From positions 62,001 through 126,000 of the forward strand of contig NZ_VLKW01000013.1 in NCBI RefSeq assembly GCF_007830495.1: a DNA stretch of 64,000 bases, read 5' to 3'. Below are positions 16,622 to 31,063 of this stretch, one piece after another (position 1 is the first letter of the stretch; each line of letters begins with the position of its first letter). Made by a program: the position numbers and the translations under genes. The notes under the pieces are model-generated. The model saw nothing but the letters and a program-made list of their open reading frames with translations, did no database searches and was not told the DNA's origin. Origin of the DNA: Pseudoduganella flava (GTDB lineage Bacteria; Pseudomonadota; Gammaproteobacteria; Burkholderiales; Burkholderiaceae_D).

Positions 16622-16918
16622 TCAGATCCGCCCGCGCCGGAACTCGGCCAGGAACCGCTTCGTCTGCGCGTCGTTCAGCACGGTGATCGGATCGCCGTGG
16701 TACACGTACAGGAACGGCGGTCCGCCCAGCCGGTCCGTCAGCTTTGCCTGCACGAGGAAGCGCGTGCCGACCGGGTAGTCGGTGACGAACGCGCGAGCAC
16801 ATTGCACCCGCAGCAGCGGATGGTAGGCCTGCCCGACGACCGGCCGCACCCGCACCGTTCCCCCGTCGTTGAACGATTCGACGGCCACTTCCCGGTACGC
16901 GGAAAGGTCGCGCGCCAC
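16622..16918 (-). CDS. small hypothetical protein
   Basis: Ninety-eight residues if translation starts at the GTG at 16918, two bases after the ispF stop; the reading frame has no ATG in this stretch. The sequence has alternating beta-like segments (VRVRPVVGQAYHP, FVTDYPVGTRFLVQAKLTD, PFLYVYHGDPITVL) and no signal peptide or membrane helix. I do not recognise a family. Tight packing between ispF and the VOC gene supports that it is real. Confidence 0.6.
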   Translation of the reverse strand: MARDLSAYREVAVESFNDGGTVRVRPVVGQAYHPLLRVQCARAFVTDYPVGTRFLVQAKLTDRLGGPPFLYVYHGDPITVLNDAQTKRFLAEFRRGRI

Positions 16919-16919
16919 G

Positions 16920-17411
16920 TCAGTCCCTGAGCACGAGCAGCGCGACCGCCTCGGCGTTGATGCCTTCCTCGCGGCCGAGATACCCCATCTTCTCGTTGGT
17001 CTTCGCCTTGACGTTGACCTGGCCGGGTTCGACACCGAGATCGGCGGCGATATGCGACACCATCGTCGCGATGTGCGGCGCCATCTTCGGCCGCTGCGCG
17101 ATGATCGTCGCATCGACGTTGCCGATGTCATAGCCCGTTGCCTTCACCCGCTCTGCGGCAGCGCGCAGCAGCACGCGCGAATCGGCGCCCTTGAATTCGG
17201 CCGCCGTATCGGGGAAGTGCTTGCCGATGTCGCCCAGCGCCGCGGCGCCGAGGATCGCATCGGTGATCGCGTGCAGCAGCGCATCCGCGTCCGAGTGCCC
17301 GTCGAGGCCCTTCTCATGGGGGATCTCGACGCCGCCGAGGATCAGCTTGCGGCCGGCGACGAGGCGGTGGCTGTCGTAGCCCTGGCCGATGCGGTATGGG
17401 AGTTTCTTCAT
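16920..17411 (-). CDS. ispF: 2-C-methyl-D-erythritol 2,4-cyclodiphosphate synthase
   Basis: 163 residues, full length. It converts CDP-methylerythritol phosphate to MEcPP in the non-mevalonate isoprenoid pathway. The family landmarks are [11 protein letters not shown] with the zinc ligands D and [26 protein letters not shown] and the C-terminal [18 protein letters not shown]. Its ATG overlaps the ispD stop (ATGA, 17408-17411), giving the common ispDF pairing. Confidence 0.96.
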   Translation of the reverse strand: MKKLPYRIGQGYDSHRLVAGRKLILGGVEIPHEKGLDGHSDADALLHAITDAILGAAALGDIGKHFPDTAAEFKGADSRVLLRAAAERVKATGYDIGNVDATIIAQRPKMAPHIATMVSHIAADLGVEPGQVNVKAKTNEKMGYLGREEGINAEAVALLVLRD

Positions 17412-18094
17412 TGTTCGTCCATCTTCAAAAACAGTTCGGCGATGCGCAGGTCGTCCGGCCGCGTCACCTTCAGGTTGCGCGGATGGCCTTCGACGAGCAG
17501 CGGCGACAGCCCCAGCATCTCGACGGCGCTGGCGTCGTCCGTGATCGCCTCCGGGTCGGGCGCTTCTTCCAGCGCCCGCAACAGCAGCCGGTATGGGAAC
17601 ATCTGCGGCGTCTGCGCCAGCCACAGGCCATCGCGCGCCATCGTGGTGACCGGGCCGGTTCGCGTGCTCTTCACGGTATCGACGACGGGCAGCGCAAGCA
17701 GCCCGCCCGCCTCGTGGTCCCCGACTGCATCGATCAACTTGCCGATCAGCGCCGGCGTCAGCCCCGGGCGCGCGGCATCGTGCACCAGCACCAGGTCGTC
17801 CTGGCCGATGGCCGTGGCGAGCTGCCGCAGGCCGTTGCGGATGGATTCCATCCGCGTCGCCCCGCCACAGCGCAGCACCGTCACGCCGGCGAGATCGGCC
17901 GGCAGCGCCTCGGCCACGTAGGCATCGTCCGCGCTCACCACGACATACGTGTGGGCGATGCGGCTTGATCCCAGGAACGCGTCGACCGTATGCCGCAGCA
18001 TCGGCTTGCCGAGCAGCGGCAGGTATTGTTTCGGACAGCCCGCGGCCATCCGCGCTCCCACGCCGGCGGCGGGGATCAGGGCAAAATAACTCAT
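17408..18094 (-). CDS. ispD: 2-C-methyl-D-erythritol 4-phosphate cytidylyltransferase
   Basis: 228 residues. It activates MEP with CTP. The N-terminal nucleotide loop is [39 protein letters not shown] and the C-terminal TDDASAVE with KVTRPDDL complete the family pattern. Coupled to ispF by a 4-nt overlap; the secreted HExxH protein gene ends 11 bp upstream. Confidence 0.96.
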   Translation of the reverse strand: MSYFALIPAAGVGARMAAGCPKQYLPLLGKPMLRHTVDAFLGSSRIAHTYVVVSADDAYVAEALPADLAGVTVLRCGGATRMESIRNGLRQLATAIGQDDLVLVHDAARPGLTPALIGKLIDAVGDHEAGGLLALPVVDTVKSTRTGPVTTMARDGLWLAQTPQMFPYRLLLRALEEAPDPEAITDDASAVEMLGLSPLLVEGHPRNLKVTRPDDLRIAELFLKMDEQ

Positions 18095-18105
18095 CTCTTC
18101 ACTAT

Positions 18106-18816
18106 CTAACGTCCCGCGCGCGTCTTCACGAGGATGCGCTGGATCTCCCCACCGCACGCCCGCGACAGCCGCGCATACTCGGCCGGCGCATCGATGCGCG
18201 CCTGCACCGCTTCCACCTTCGCCATCTCGGCCTTGATGTACGGCAGCCAGCCGCTGTCGATCTCGAACGCCAGCGCCGAACGCGCCGTGCCGGCCGGCGC
18301 ATACAGCGGCTTGCCTTCGAAGCGCTTCGCCAGCGCCGTGCTGACGGTGCCCTGCACCTTCGGCAGGTGGTCCATGTAGGCCTGCATATGCCGCATCTCG
18401 TGCGCGAGGATTTCCTTGTAGCCGCAGGAGCCGACCGGGAACTCGTTGCCGACATAGATCTTCACCGGCGCATACGTCAGCTGCACCTTGATCTGCGGCG
18501 CGATGCATTCGTAGCCGCTCTTCGGGTCCTGCAGCATCTGGCCATCGAGCCCGATCTGCACCATCGACTCGGTGCGCGTCAGCCCCAGCACGAATGCGTT
18601 GTTGCTGGCCACGCCCTTCATCGCGGTGAGCATCTTGTACGACAGCTGTGTGTTGATCGTGTAGCCGTTCTGCTTCGCCGACAGCACCGAGATCGTCTTG
18701 TTGATCGTGTCCTCGCAGCGGATCTGGAACGGCGTGCGCGCCGCCGCGGCGTGTCCCGCCAGCAGGCAGCCCGGCAGTATCAACAGCGGCAACAGCGGCA
18801 CACGCCACATGATCAA
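18106..18816 (-). CDS. secreted protein with an HExxH motif, putative metalloprotease
   Basis: 236 residues. A signal peptide (residues 1-25, LPLLILPGCLLAGHAAA; the cysteine at 17 could be a lipobox but has no clean LxxC context) leads into a soluble domain. HEMRH at 139-143, in EILAHEMRHMQAYMDHL, fits a zinc-binding HExxH helix, although a third ligand cannot be assigned. Five further cysteines are consistent with periplasmic disulfides. The first ATG overlaps the Nudix stop (18813-18816). Function is inferred only from the motif. Confidence 0.7.
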   Translation of the reverse strand: MIMWRVPLLPLLILPGCLLAGHAAAARTPFQIRCEDTINKTISVLSAKQNGYTINTQLSYKMLTAMKGVASNNAFVLGLTRTESMVQIGLDGQMLQDPKSGYECIAPQIKVQLTYAPVKIYVGNEFPVGSCGYKEILAHEMRHMQAYMDHLPKVQGTVSTALAKRFEGKPLYAPAGTARSALAFEIDSGWLPYIKAEMAKVEAVQARIDAPAEYARLSRACGGEIQRILVKTRAGR

Positions 18817-19376
18817 TCCAGCGTCCAGTCCTTGCTGCGCAGCTTATCCAGCCAGAACACGCCGATGATCGTCTTCACGTCCGTGATGCGGCCCGTGCGC
18901 ACCCAGTCCAGCAGTTCGTCCAGCGTGGCCGTGAAGCACTCGACGAATTCGCCTTCGTCCAGTTTCACTTCGCCCGCCTTCAGGCCGCGCGCCAGGAACA
19001 GTTCCAGGTGCTCGTCCGAATAGGCGATCGCGTTGTGGATCGTGGCGACGAACTTCCACTCGGTGGCCGTGTAGCCCGTCTCTTCTTCCAGTTCGCGCTT
19101 GGCGCAGTCCAGGTGCGCCTCGCCTTCGTCGATCTTCCCGGCCGGGAACTCGATGAACACTTGCTCGTTGGGGTAGCGGAACTGGCGTTCCAGCAGGATC
19201 CGGCCATCGTCCAGCACCGGCAGGATGACCACGGCGCCCGGGTGGCGGATGTATTCGCGGCCCGTGACCGCCCCGTTGGGGAGGCGGACGCGGTCCTTGT
19301 GAACTTTGAGGAAGCCGCCGTCGTAGGCGATGCCGCCGTCGATCTTCGTTTCCCTCAGGTGAGCATCGTCGCTCAT
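18813..19376 (-). CDS. Nudix hydrolase, ADP-ribose pyrophosphatase type
   Basis: 187 residues with the Nudix box GKIDEGEAHLDCAKRELEEE followed by TGY, the GX5EX7REUXEEXGU pattern. The proline of the ADP-ribose pyrophosphatase subgroup lies about 15 residues after the box region. It probably hydrolyses ADP-ribose to AMP and ribose 5-phosphate, limiting non-enzymatic ADP-ribosylation and feeding NAD turnover. SD AGGAG precedes the ATG at 19376. It follows DUF2818 at 47 bp with no terminator, extending the nuo gene run. Confidence 0.9.
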   Translation of the reverse strand: MSDDAHLRETKIDGGIAYDGGFLKVHKDRVRLPNGAVTGREYIRHPGAVVILPVLDDGRILLERQFRYPNEQVFIEFPAGKIDEGEAHLDCAKRELEEETGYTATEWKFVATIHNAIAYSDEHLELFLARGLKAGEVKLDEGEFVECFTATLDELLDWVRTGRITDVKTIIGVFWLDKLRSKDWTLD

Positions 19377-19423
19377 GCACGCTCCTGTGTTGGTCAAAAC
19401 GACAGTGTAGCAGTGCCGCGCGT

Positions 19424-19732
19424 TCAGCGAGATTTGCGCAGGTAGCGGACGACGAAGCCGGGGAAGGCGAAGACGATGAACACGCAGGCGGAGATCGCGT
19501 AGAACTCCCACGTTTGCGGGAACACGGTACCGATGCGGCCCTCGAGGGCGATGCCCAGCGCGCCGACGACGAAGTACAGCACCGTCAGCTCGACCAGGCG
19601 GATCGGAAAGGCCTTGCGCCCTGCCCCACCTTTCAGTGGGACGAAGGCGAAGACCTTGTCGTTGAAGAACGGCAGGTTGGCCAGCAGCAGGGCTGCGAGG
19701 ATGACCAACCAGGCCGCGGCGCCGGCGTCCAT
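19424..19732 (-). CDS. DUF2818 family membrane protein
   Basis: 102 residues with three hydrophobic helices (about 7-22, 45-63, 76-95) and a basic tail. LLLANLPFFNDKVFAFVPL and the VELTVLYFVVGALG helix identify DUF2818, which in betaproteobacteria is almost always found directly after nuoN. Its ATG overlaps the nuoN stop by one base (TAATG), so it is probably translated with complex I and may be an accessory or assembly factor; no function is established. Confidence 0.9.
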   Translation of the reverse strand: MDAGAAAWLVILAALLLANLPFFNDKVFAFVPLKGGAGRKAFPIRLVELTVLYFVVGALGIALEGRIGTVFPQTWEFYAISACVFIVFAFPGFVVRYLRKSR

Positions 19733-21216
19733 TACGAAGCCAGCGTGGCCGTCATCGCGTGCAGGCACGCGGTCAGCAGCGGGCCGGGCACGACGCCCAG
19801 CACGAACACCATTGCGCCGTTCAGGCCGAGGACGATGTTCTTGTCCAGTGCGACCTTGATCGGTGCCGTGTCGGTCGGCTCGTCGAACCACATCGTCTTG
19901 ACGACGCGCAGGTAGTAGAACGCACCCACCAGCGAAGCCATCACGGCGAACACGGTCAGCCACAGGTTACCGGTCTTCAGCACCGACTGCAGCACGGCGA
20001 ACTTGGCGGCGAAGCCCATCAGCGGCGGCACGCCGGCCAGCGAGAACATCAGCAGCGTCATCAGCAGCGCATACCAGCCGGAGCGCTTGCTCAGGCCCTT
20101 GAAGTCGGCCAGTTCTTCCGCTTCGAAGCCGGCGCGCGACAGCACCATGATCAGCCCGAACGTGCCGAGCGTCGTCAGCACGTAGGTGATCGAGTAGTAC
20201 AGCGCGGCGCTGTAGGCGGCCGATGCGTTGGTCTGGTCGGTGCCCACGACGCCGGCCATCAGGCCAAGCAGCACAAAGCCCATCTGCGCGATCGTCGAGT
20301 AAGCCAGCATGCGCTTCAGGTTCGATTGCGCGATCGCGGTCAGGTTGCCGATCACCAGCGACAGCACGGCCAGCACCGTCAGCATCTGCTGCCAGTCGAA
20401 TGCCAGCGGCAGCAGGCCTTCAACCAGCAGGCGCACGCAGATCGCGAACGTCGCCAGCTTCGGCGCGCCACCCAGGAGCAGCGTGACGGCCGTCGGCGAG
20501 CCCTGGTACACGTCCGGCACCCACATGTGGAACGGCACGGCGCCCAGCTTGAACGCCAGGCCGGCAACGACGAACACGATGCCGAACACGAGGATCGTCG
20601 GGCTGATCGTACCGGCGGCGATCTTGCGTGCCATCTCGGTCAGTTCCAGCGTGCCCGTCGCGCCGTACAGCATCGACATGCCGTACAGCAGGAAGCCGGA
20701 AGCCAGCGCGCCCAGCACGAAGTACTTCATCGACGCTTCCGTCGCGGCGGTGTTGTCGCGGCGCAGTGCCACCAGCGCATACAGCGACAGCGACATCAGT
20801 TCCAGGCCCAGGTAGATGGACAGGAAGCTGTTCGCCGAGATCATGACCATCTGGCCGATCGTCGAGAACAGCGCGAGCGCGTAGAACTCGCCGCCCAGCG
20901 AACCGCCCAGCATGCCGCGGTCATGCGAGTACTGGCGCGCATACACCAGCGTGACACCCACCGACAGGTAGGTGAACAGCTTGAGCAGATTGCCCATCGG
21001 GTCGGACACGACCATCTTGTTGAACGCGTACGTCGTCGCGCCGCTGGAGAAGTCGGCGTACGTGAACACGGCGCAGCCGACCAGGGCCAGCAGCGACAGC
21101 GCATACGTGATGCCGCGCTGCTTCTCCGACAGGAACATGTCGATCAAGAGGATCACCGACGTGGCGACCAGCAGGAAGATCTCCGCGTAGATCGGAATCA
21201 GGTTGGAGTTATTCAT
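19732..21216 (-). CDS. nuoN: NADH-quinone oxidoreductase subunit N
   Basis: 494 residues, about 14 transmembrane helices, one of the three antiporter-like proton-pumping subunits of complex I. The conserved lysine-bearing helices are visible around [18 protein letters not shown] and [18 protein letters not shown] 21216 (MNNSNLIP) follows AGGAT; an in-frame ATG seven codons upstream overlaps the nuoM end. Coupled to DUF2818 by TAATG. Confidence 0.97.
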   Translation of the reverse strand: MNNSNLIPIYAEIFLLVATSVILLIDMFLSEKQRGITYALSLLALVGCAVFTYADFSSGATTYAFNKMVVSDPMGNLLKLFTYLSVGVTLVYARQYSHDRGMLGGSLGGEFYALALFSTIGQMVMISANSFLSIYLGLELMSLSLYALVALRRDNTAATEASMKYFVLGALASGFLLYGMSMLYGATGTLELTEMARKIAAGTISPTILVFGIVFVVAGLAFKLGAVPFHMWVPDVYQGSPTAVTLLLGGAPKLATFAICVRLLVEGLLPLAFDWQQMLTVLAVLSLVIGNLTAIAQSNLKRMLAYSTIAQMGFVLLGLMAGVVGTDQTNASAAYSAALYYSITYVLTTLGTFGLIMVLSRAGFEAEELADFKGLSKRSGWYALLMTLLMFSLAGVPPLMGFAAKFAVLQSVLKTGNLWLTVFAVMASLVGAFYYLRVVKTMWFDEPTDTAPIKVALDKNIVLGLNGAMVFVLGVVPGPLLTACLHAMTATLAS

Positions 21217-21237
21217 GAAACTAGATCCTATTCTCAA

Positions 21238-22743
21238 TCAGTGTGCAATCGCGAGCTTGCTCTGCGCTGCATGCTTCAGCAGGTCGGCCACCGACGTTTG
21301 CATCGTGTCGGTGAACGGCGCAGGCCACAGGCCCATCACGAGCACCGCGATCGCCAGGACGCCCAGCATCAGGAACTCGCGGTTGTTCACGTCGGTCAGC
21401 TCGGCCACGTGGTGATTGGTCACCTTGCCGAAGATGACGCGCTTGGCCATCCACAGCGAGTAGGCGGCGCCGAAGATCAGCGCGGTCGCGGCCAGGATGC
21501 CGGTGACGAAGTTGAACTGCACGGCACCCAGGATCACCATGAACTCGCCGACGAAACCGGAGGTCGCCGGCAGGCCGCAGTTGGCCATCGAGAACAGGAT
21601 GAAGAACGCGGCGAACTTCGGCATCTTGTTGACGACGCCACCGTAGTCGGCGATCTGGCGCGAGTGGGCGCGGTCATACAGCACGCCGATGCACAGGAAC
21701 ATCGCGCCGGACACGAAGCCGTGCGAGATCATCTGCATGATGGCGCCTTGCGTGCCCATGTCGTTGAACATGAAGAAGCCCAGCGTGACGAAGCCCATGT
21801 GCGCGATCGACGAGTAGGCGACCAGCTTTTTCATGTCCTTCTGCACCAGGGCCACGAGGCCCACGTAGATCACGGCGATCAGCGACAGCACGATGACGAC
21901 CGGCGCCAGGTAGTGCGAAGCGTCCGGGGTGATCGGCAGCGAGAAGCGCAGGAAACCGTATGCGCCCAGCTTCAGCATGATCGCGGCCAGCACGGCGGAA
22001 CCGCCGGTCGGCGCTTCCACGTGCACGTCCGGCAGCCAGGTGTGCACCGGGAACATCGGCACCTTGACGGCGAACGCCATGAAGAACGCGACGAAGATCG
22101 CCACCTGCTCGTTCATCGACAGCGGCAGCTGGTGCCAGTCGAGGATGTTCCACGAACCGGATTTGTTGTACAGGTAGATGATCGCGACCAGCGTCAGCAG
22201 CGAGCCGAGGAACGTGTACAGGAAGAACTTGAACGCCGCGTAGACGCGGTTCGCACCGCCCCAGATACCGATGATGATGTACATCGGGATCAGCGTAGCT
22301 TCAAAGAAGAAGTAGAACAGCAGGCCGTCGAGCGCCGTGAACACGCCGATCATCAGGCCGGACAGGATCAGGAACGCACCCATGTACTGCGCCACGCGCT
22401 CCTGGATCACTTCCCAGGCGGAGATCACGACGATGATCGTGATGAACGCGGTCAGCGGCACGAACCACAGCGACAGGCCGTCGATGCCGAGGAAGTACTG
22501 GATGTTGAAGCGTTCGATCCACGGCATCGATTCGACGAATTGCACGCCGTGCGCCGCGTTGTCGAACCCCGTGAACAGCGGGATCGTCGGCAGCAGCGAA
22601 ACGATGGAACCGATCAGTGCCAGCACGCGTACCAGCCCGGCACGCGAGTCGCGGCCGATCGCCAGGATGATGACGCCGAACAGGATCGGCAGCCAGATCG
22701 ACAGGCTGAGGTAAGGAGGAAGATTATTAATCGTTGACTGCAT
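21238..22743 (-). CDS. nuoM: NADH-quinone oxidoreductase subunit M
   Basis: 501 residues, antiporter-like complex I subunit. The helix with KVPMFPVHTWLPDVHVEAP and the following LKLGAYGFLRFSLP and KLVAYSSIAHMGFVTLG segments carry the conserved proton-channel lysines and histidines. The gene begins 25 bp after the nuoL stop. Confidence 0.97.
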   Translation of the reverse strand: MQSTINNLPPYLSLSIWLPILFGVIILAIGRDSRAGLVRVLALIGSIVSLLPTIPLFTGFDNAAHGVQFVESMPWIERFNIQYFLGIDGLSLWFVPLTAFITIIVVISAWEVIQERVAQYMGAFLILSGLMIGVFTALDGLLFYFFFEATLIPMYIIIGIWGGANRVYAAFKFFLYTFLGSLLTLVAIIYLYNKSGSWNILDWHQLPLSMNEQVAIFVAFFMAFAVKVPMFPVHTWLPDVHVEAPTGGSAVLAAIMLKLGAYGFLRFSLPITPDASHYLAPVVIVLSLIAVIYVGLVALVQKDMKKLVAYSSIAHMGFVTLGFFMFNDMGTQGAIMQMISHGFVSGAMFLCIGVLYDRAHSRQIADYGGVVNKMPKFAAFFILFSMANCGLPATSGFVGEFMVILGAVQFNFVTGILAATALIFGAAYSLWMAKRVIFGKVTNHHVAELTDVNNREFLMLGVLAIAVLVMGLWPAPFTDTMQTSVADLLKHAAQSKLAIAH

Positions 22744-22768
22744 CTTTTATCTCTTTTGCATGTCGGCG

Positions 22769-24850
<2,082 letters not shown>

Positions 24851-24886
24851 GATGAACCTATCTGTTTATTATTCGAGGGTTAAAAA

Positions 24887-25195
24887 CTAGCCTTTGAGGC
24901 TGTCCAGGTCTTCGACGTTGATCGTGTCCAGGTTACGGAACATCAGCACCAGGATCGCGAGGCCGATCGCCGATTCGGCGGCCGCCACGGTCAGGATGAA
25001 GAACACGAAGATCTGGCCGGCAGCGTCGCCCAGGAAGTGCGAGAACGCGATGAAGTTCATGTTCACTGCCAGCAGCATCAGTTCGATGGCCATCAGCAGC
25101 ACGATGACGTTCTTGCGGTTCAGGAAAATACCGACGATCGAGATCGCGAACAAGATCGCGCCCAGGACCAGGTAGTGAGCCAGCGACAGGGTCAT
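24887..25195 (-). CDS. nuoK: NADH-quinone oxidoreductase subunit K
   Basis: 102 residues with three helices. The buried glutamates needed for proton transfer are in [13 protein letters not shown] and [12 protein letters not shown]. Its start overlaps the nuoJ stop (ATGA, 25192-25195). Confidence 0.97.
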   Translation of the reverse strand: MTLSLAHYLVLGAILFAISIVGIFLNRKNVIVLLMAIELMLLAVNMNFIAFSHFLGDAAGQIFVFFILTVAAAESAIGLAILVLMFRNLDTINVEDLDSLKG

Positions 25196-25821
25196 GGGGC
25201 CTCCTTGGTTGCTACGGTGGACGCGACTTCCTTCTTCACGGCGTCCATCTTGACGATCTTCAGGCGGTCGTTGCGCTTCACGCGCACGGCCTCGCCCGGA
25301 TCAAAGTACTTGATGTCCTTGCGCTTGCGCAGCGTCAGCGCGACAGCGGCGACGATTGCCAGCAGCAGGATCACGGCGGCCACTTCGAACGCATAGACGT
25401 ACTGCGTATAAATCAGCTTGCCCAGTTCCTTCGTGTTGCCGATGGTGTTCGCGGCTTCCGGAATCGGCGTCTCGACGCCGAACGAACGCCACAGCACCGA
25501 TGCCATCTCCAGCACGATGATGCCGCCGACGATCGACGCTACCGGCAGGTAGTTCCAGAATCCTTCGCGCAGCTTGGTCTGGTCGATATCGATCATCATC
25601 ACGACGAACAGGAACAGCACCATGACGGCGCCCACGTACACGAGCACCAGCACGATCGCCAGGAACTCGGCTTTCAGCAGCAGCCAGATGCCGCCTGCCT
25701 GGAAGAAGGCCAGCACGAGGAACAGTGCCGCCGTCACGGGATTGCGCGCCGTGATCACGCGTGCCGCGGCGACCACCATGATGGTCGCGAACACGTAGAA
25801 CAATACGGTTGTGAAAGTCAT
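25192..25821 (-). CDS. nuoJ: NADH-quinone oxidoreductase subunit J
   Basis: 209 residues with five helices, including the pi-bulge helix [20 protein letters not shown]. The ATG at 25821 (MTFTTVLF) begins 19 bp after the nuoI stop; the open frame upstream is the nuoI antisense-phase continuation and not family sequence. The C-terminal 40 residues are a charged cytosolic tail. Confidence 0.96.
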   Translation of the reverse strand: MTFTTVLFYVFATIMVVAAARVITARNPVTAALFLVLAFFQAGGIWLLLKAEFLAIVLVLVYVGAVMVLFLFVVMMIDIDQTKLREGFWNYLPVASIVGGIIVLEMASVLWRSFGVETPIPEAANTIGNTKELGKLIYTQYVYAFEVAAVILLLAIVAAVALTLRKRKDIKYFDPGEAVRVKRNDRLKIVKMDAVKKEVASTVATKEAP

Positions 25822-25840
25822 CTTCTTATTCCGTTCCTGA

Positions 25841-26329
25841 TCAGCGATACGCGGCGTCCGCAGCGCGGTTGGCGGCGATTTCCGCCTCGTAGCGGTCGCC
25901 GACGGCCAGCAGCATCTCCTTGGTGTAGTACAGGTCGCCCCGCTTCTCACCGTGGTATTCCAGCACGTGCGTCTCGACGATCGAGTCGACCGGGCAGGAC
26001 TCTTCGCAGAAGCCGCAGAAGATGCACTTGGTCAGGTCGATGTCGTAGCGCGTCGTGCGGCGGGTGCCGTCGTCGCGCTCGTCCGATTCGATCGTGATCG
26101 CCATCGCCGGGCACACCGCTTCGCACAGCTTGCAGGCGATGCAGCGCTCTTCGCCGTTCGGGTAACGGCGCAGCGCGTGCAGGCCGCGGAAGCGCGGCGA
26201 CATCGGGGTCTTCTCTTCCGGGTACTGCACCGTGATCTTGCGCGAGAACATGTACTTGCCCGTCAGCGCCAAGCCCTTGAACAACTCGGTCAGCATGAAG
26301 CTGCCGATAAAGTCTTTTACTCGTGTCAT
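25841..26329 (-). CDS. nuoI: NADH-quinone oxidoreductase subunit I (2x[4Fe-4S])
   Basis: 162 residues. Two ferredoxin motifs, [12 protein letters not shown] and [12 protein letters not shown], bind clusters N6a and N6b that pass electrons to NuoB. The N-terminal amphipathic helix ([18 protein letters not shown]) sits on the membrane. Full length; starts 13 bp after nuoH. Confidence 0.97.
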   Translation of the reverse strand: MTRVKDFIGSFMLTELFKGLALTGKYMFSRKITVQYPEEKTPMSPRFRGLHALRRYPNGEERCIACKLCEAVCPAMAITIESDERDDGTRRTTRYDIDLTKCIFCGFCEESCPVDSIVETHVLEYHGEKRGDLYYTKEMLLAVGDRYEAEIAANRAADAAYR

Positions 26330-26342
26330 TTTTGCGCTTCCC

Positions 26343-27422
26343 TTACTTCCAAATATTCCACGGCGTCTGCATCCAGCACGCGACCAGCACCAGCCAGAAC
26401 AGCGTCAGCGGAATGAATACCTTCCAGCCCAGACGCATGATCTGGTCGTAGCGGTAACGCGGGAAGGTACCACGCACCCAGATGAAGAGCGACACGATCA
26501 GGAACGTCTTCACGAACAGCCAGAAGAAGCCGCCGAACCCGCCCCAGAATTCCAGGAACTTGAACGGTGCGGCCCAGCCGCCCAGGAACATGATCGCTGC
26601 CAGCACGCCGACGAGGATCATGTTGGCGTATTCGGCCAGCATGAACATCGCGTACGACATGCCCGAGTACTCGACCATGTGGCCGGCCACGATTTCCGAT
26701 TCGCCTTCCACCACGTCGAACGGGTGGCGGTTCGTCTCGGCCAGGCCGGACGTCAGGTACACGACGAACAGCGGCAGCAGCGGCAGCCAGTTCCACGACA
26801 GGATGTTCACGCCCATGTCGGCGAAGCGGCCGACGCCCTGGCCGTTGACGATGTCGATGAAGTTCAGCGAGCCGGACACCATCAGCACGACGACCAGCAC
26901 GAAGCCCATCGGGATTTCGTACGAGATCATCTGCGCCGACGCACGCATCGCGCCCATGAACGAATACTTCGAGTTCGACGACCAGCCGGCGATGATGATG
27001 CCGTACACCTCCATCGACGTGATCGCCAGCAGCAGCAAGAGGCCCGCGTTGACGTTGGCGAGCACCGCTTCCGGGCCGAACGGCACGACGGACCATGCGG
27101 CCAGCGCCGGCATGATCGTCATGATCGGGCCGATCACGAACAGGCTGCGGGCAGCCTTCGACGGGATGACGATCTCTTTGAGCAGCAGCTTCAACGCGTC
27201 GGCGATCGGCTGCAGCAGGCCCATCGGGCCCACGCGGTTCGGGCCCACGCGGATCTGGATCCAGCCGATCAGCTTGCGTTCCCACAAGGTCAGATAAGCC
27301 ACGAGGCCCATCAGCGGTGCGAGCACGCAGAGCAGCTTGATCATCGTCCAGACCAGCGGCCAGGCGGCGCCGAGCGCCGCTTCACCGTTGGTGGTGATGG
27401 TGTTGACGAATTCCAGAGCCAT
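26343..27422 (-). CDS. nuoH: NADH-quinone oxidoreductase subunit H
   Basis: 359 residues with eight helices. The quinone-site loops [20 protein letters not shown] and [20 protein letters not shown] are intact. The ATG overlaps the nuoG stop by one base (TAATG at 27422). Confidence 0.97.
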   Translation of the reverse strand: MALEFVNTITTNGEAALGAAWPLVWTMIKLLCVLAPLMGLVAYLTLWERKLIGWIQIRVGPNRVGPMGLLQPIADALKLLLKEIVIPSKAARSLFVIGPIMTIMPALAAWSVVPFGPEAVLANVNAGLLLLLAITSMEVYGIIIAGWSSNSKYSFMGAMRASAQMISYEIPMGFVLVVVLMVSGSLNFIDIVNGQGVGRFADMGVNILSWNWLPLLPLFVVYLTSGLAETNRHPFDVVEGESEIVAGHMVEYSGMSYAMFMLAEYANMILVGVLAAIMFLGGWAAPFKFLEFWGGFGGFFWLFVKTFLIVSLFIWVRGTFPRYRYDQIMRLGWKVFIPLTLFWLVLVACWMQTPWNIWK

Positions 27423-29755
27423 TATTTGCCCTCCCCTGCCTTGGCAACCGAGATGGATCCGAACATGTCACCCAGCGTTGCCGTCGACGGGTGTGCCGCG
27501 GAGACGCGCACGACGTGGGCCGGCAGGCCCGCGTCCACACGCGCTTCCAGGATGGCGGCGCCGGTGCCTTGCTGCACCTGCACCATGTCGCCGCTCTTCA
27601 CGCCCAGCTGTTCGGCCAGTTGCGCGGAGATGACGGCCTTCGGCGCCTGCGCGTCGACGGTGGCCTGCAGCGGCGGCGAACGGCGCGCCAGCGCGTCGGC
27701 GAAGTAGATCGGCACGTCGGCGATGCGTTCGAGCTTGTCACCGGCGCCGAACGATGCCGGCTTGAGCGCCACGTTTGCCACATTCGACAGTTTCGCGGAC
27801 ACGTCAGCAGGGTTTGCCGGATTCGCAGCACCCAGCACTTCGTCGCGGATCGCTTCGGACGTTTCGTAGTCGAAGCCCGGCACGCCCAGGATGTTGCCCA
27901 GCACGCGCAGCACCTTCCACGCGGGGCGTGCTTCGCCCAGCGGTTTCACGGTGCCGTTGAAGCTTTGCGCACGGCCTTCGCAGTTGACGAAGGTACCGGA
28001 CGTTTCGGCGAACGGCGCGATCGGCAGCAGCACGTCGGCGTAGTCCAGGCCATGCTGGAACGCGGACATCACGACGACCATCTCGGCACCCTTCAGCGCG
28101 GCGACGGCCTGCTGCGGGTTGGCCGCATCCAGCTCCGGTTCCGCGTTCAGCAGCACGTAGGCCTTCTTCGGCTCGGCGAATGCCGGCTTGGACGACACGG
28201 CGCCGGCGATGTAGCCGCCGACCGTGTTCGCGGCTTCCGTCAGGTAGCCCAGCTTCGCGCCGGTCGCGTTGGCGATCCATTGCGCGGCCGCGTGGATCGC
28301 GGATGCTTGCGGGTGATGCACGGCGGCGTTACCCAGGAATACAGCTTTCTGCTCGCCGGACAGCAGGCTCGCAGCGACGGCCTTGGCGGCGTCGGTGACG
28401 TCGCCTTCGAAGCCGGCGGGTGCCGCTTCGCCCTTCGCTTGCGCGACGGCCAGCACGATGTTGTTCAGCGCGGCGACCCAGTCGGACGGCGCGATGACGA
28501 TGTTGTTGGCGACCTTGATCAGGTTCTCGTCAGCGGTGCCGTGCAGGATGGACAGCTGTGCGCCGCCCTTCACTGCCGCGCGCAGGCGTGCCGCCAGCAG
28601 CGGGTGATCCTTGCGCAGGAACGAACCGATGACGAAGGCACGCTGCAGCGACGACACGTCGGCGATCGGCATGCCCAGCCACGGGGTCACTTGACCGTCC
28701 AGTGCGAAGTCGGTCTGGCGCAGGCGGAAGTCGACGTTTTCAAAGCCGATGCCCGATGCCAGCTTCTTCAGCAGCGCCAGTTCTTCCAAGGTGGAGTGGC
28801 CGGTGGCGTACGCGGCGATCGCGTCGGCGCCATGTTCGTGACGGATGTTTTTCAAGCCGTGCGCGACATATTCCAGCGCCGTCTGCCAGTCGACCTGCTT
28901 CCATTCGCCGCCTTGCTTGAGCATCGGCTGCGTCAGGCGCTCCTGCGAGTCCAGCGCTTCGTACGAGAAGCGGTCCTTGTCGGAGATCCAGCACTCGTTG
29001 ATCGCTTCGTTCTCCAGTGGCAGCACGCGCTTCACCTTGCCCTGCTTGACCTGGACGATCAAGTTCGTGCCCAGACCGTCGTGCGGCGACACGGATTTGC
29101 GGCGCGACAGTTCCCAGGTACGGGCGCTGTAGCGGAACGGCTTCGACGTCAGCGCGCCCACCGGGCACAGGTCGATCATGTTGCCGGAGATTTCCGAGCT
29201 GACCGCTTCGCCGACGAACGTCGTGATTTCCGAATGCTCACCGCGGCCCAGCATGCCCAGCTCCATCACGCCGGCCACTTCCTGGCCAAAGCGCACGCAG
29301 CGGGTGCAGTGGATGCAGCGGCTCATCTCCTTCATTGAGATCAGCGGGCCTGCCTCTTTCGGCACGACGACGCGCTTTTCTTCCTCGTAGCGGGAGTTGT
29401 TCTTGCCGTAGCCCACGGCCAGATCCTGCAGCTGGCACTCGCCGCCCTGGTCGCAGATCGGGCAATCCAGCGGGTGGTTAATCAGCAGGAATTCCATCAC
29501 GGACTTCTGTGCCTGCACGGCCTTGTCGCTGTGCGAGCGCACCACCATGCCCGCGGAGACTGGCGTGGCGCAAGCCGGCAGCGGCTTCGGCGCTTTCTCC
29601 ACCTCGACGAGGCACATGCGGCAGTTCGCTGCGATCGACAGTTTCTTGTGATAGCAGAAGTGCGGGATGTACGTACCCAGTTTGTTGGCAGCGTCCATCA
29701 CCATCGAACCTGGTGGGACTTCTACCTTTTTGCCGTCAATTTCGATTTCAACCAT
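27422..29755 (-). CDS. nuoG: NADH-quinone oxidoreductase subunit G
   Basis: 777 residues. N-terminal 2Fe-2S ferredoxin domain ([15 protein letters not shown]), the His-Cys3 cluster segment ([18 protein letters not shown]), a 4Fe-4S motif ([16 protein letters not shown]) and then a molybdopterin-oxidoreductase-like domain without cofactor. It carries the peripheral-arm Fe-S chain. Starts 9 bp after nuoF. Confidence 0.97.
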   Translation of the reverse strand: MVEIEIDGKKVEVPPGSMVMDAANKLGTYIPHFCYHKKLSIAANCRMCLVEVEKAPKPLPACATPVSAGMVVRSHSDKAVQAQKSVMEFLLINHPLDCPICDQGGECQLQDLAVGYGKNNSRYEEEKRVVVPKEAGPLISMKEMSRCIHCTRCVRFGQEVAGVMELGMLGRGEHSEITTFVGEAVSSEISGNMIDLCPVGALTSKPFRYSARTWELSRRKSVSPHDGLGTNLIVQVKQGKVKRVLPLENEAINECWISDKDRFSYEALDSQERLTQPMLKQGGEWKQVDWQTALEYVAHGLKNIRHEHGADAIAAYATGHSTLEELALLKKLASGIGFENVDFRLRQTDFALDGQVTPWLGMPIADVSSLQRAFVIGSFLRKDHPLLAARLRAAVKGGAQLSILHGTADENLIKVANNIVIAPSDWVAALNNIVLAVAQAKGEAAPAGFEGDVTDAAKAVAASLLSGEQKAVFLGNAAVHHPQASAIHAAAQWIANATGAKLGYLTEAANTVGGYIAGAVSSKPAFAEPKKAYVLLNAEPELDAANPQQAVAALKGAEMVVVMSAFQHGLDYADVLLPIAPFAETSGTFVNCEGRAQSFNGTVKPLGEARPAWKVLRVLGNILGVPGFDYETSEAIRDEVLGAANPANPADVSAKLSNVANVALKPASFGAGDKLERIADVPIYFADALARRSPPLQATVDAQAPKAVISAQLAEQLGVKSGDMVQVQQGTGAAILEARVDAGLPAHVVRVSAAHPSTATLGDMFGSISVAKAGEGK

Positions 29756-29764
29756 GATGTCGCA

Positions 29765-31059
<1,295 letters not shown>

Positions 31060-31063
<4 letters not shown>

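Noticed and set aside
19759-22737. A 992-codon plus-strand frame opposite nuoN and nuoM
   Set aside because: Both nuo genes are full length and conserved; the antisense frame is Arg/His/Gln-rich and has no domain.
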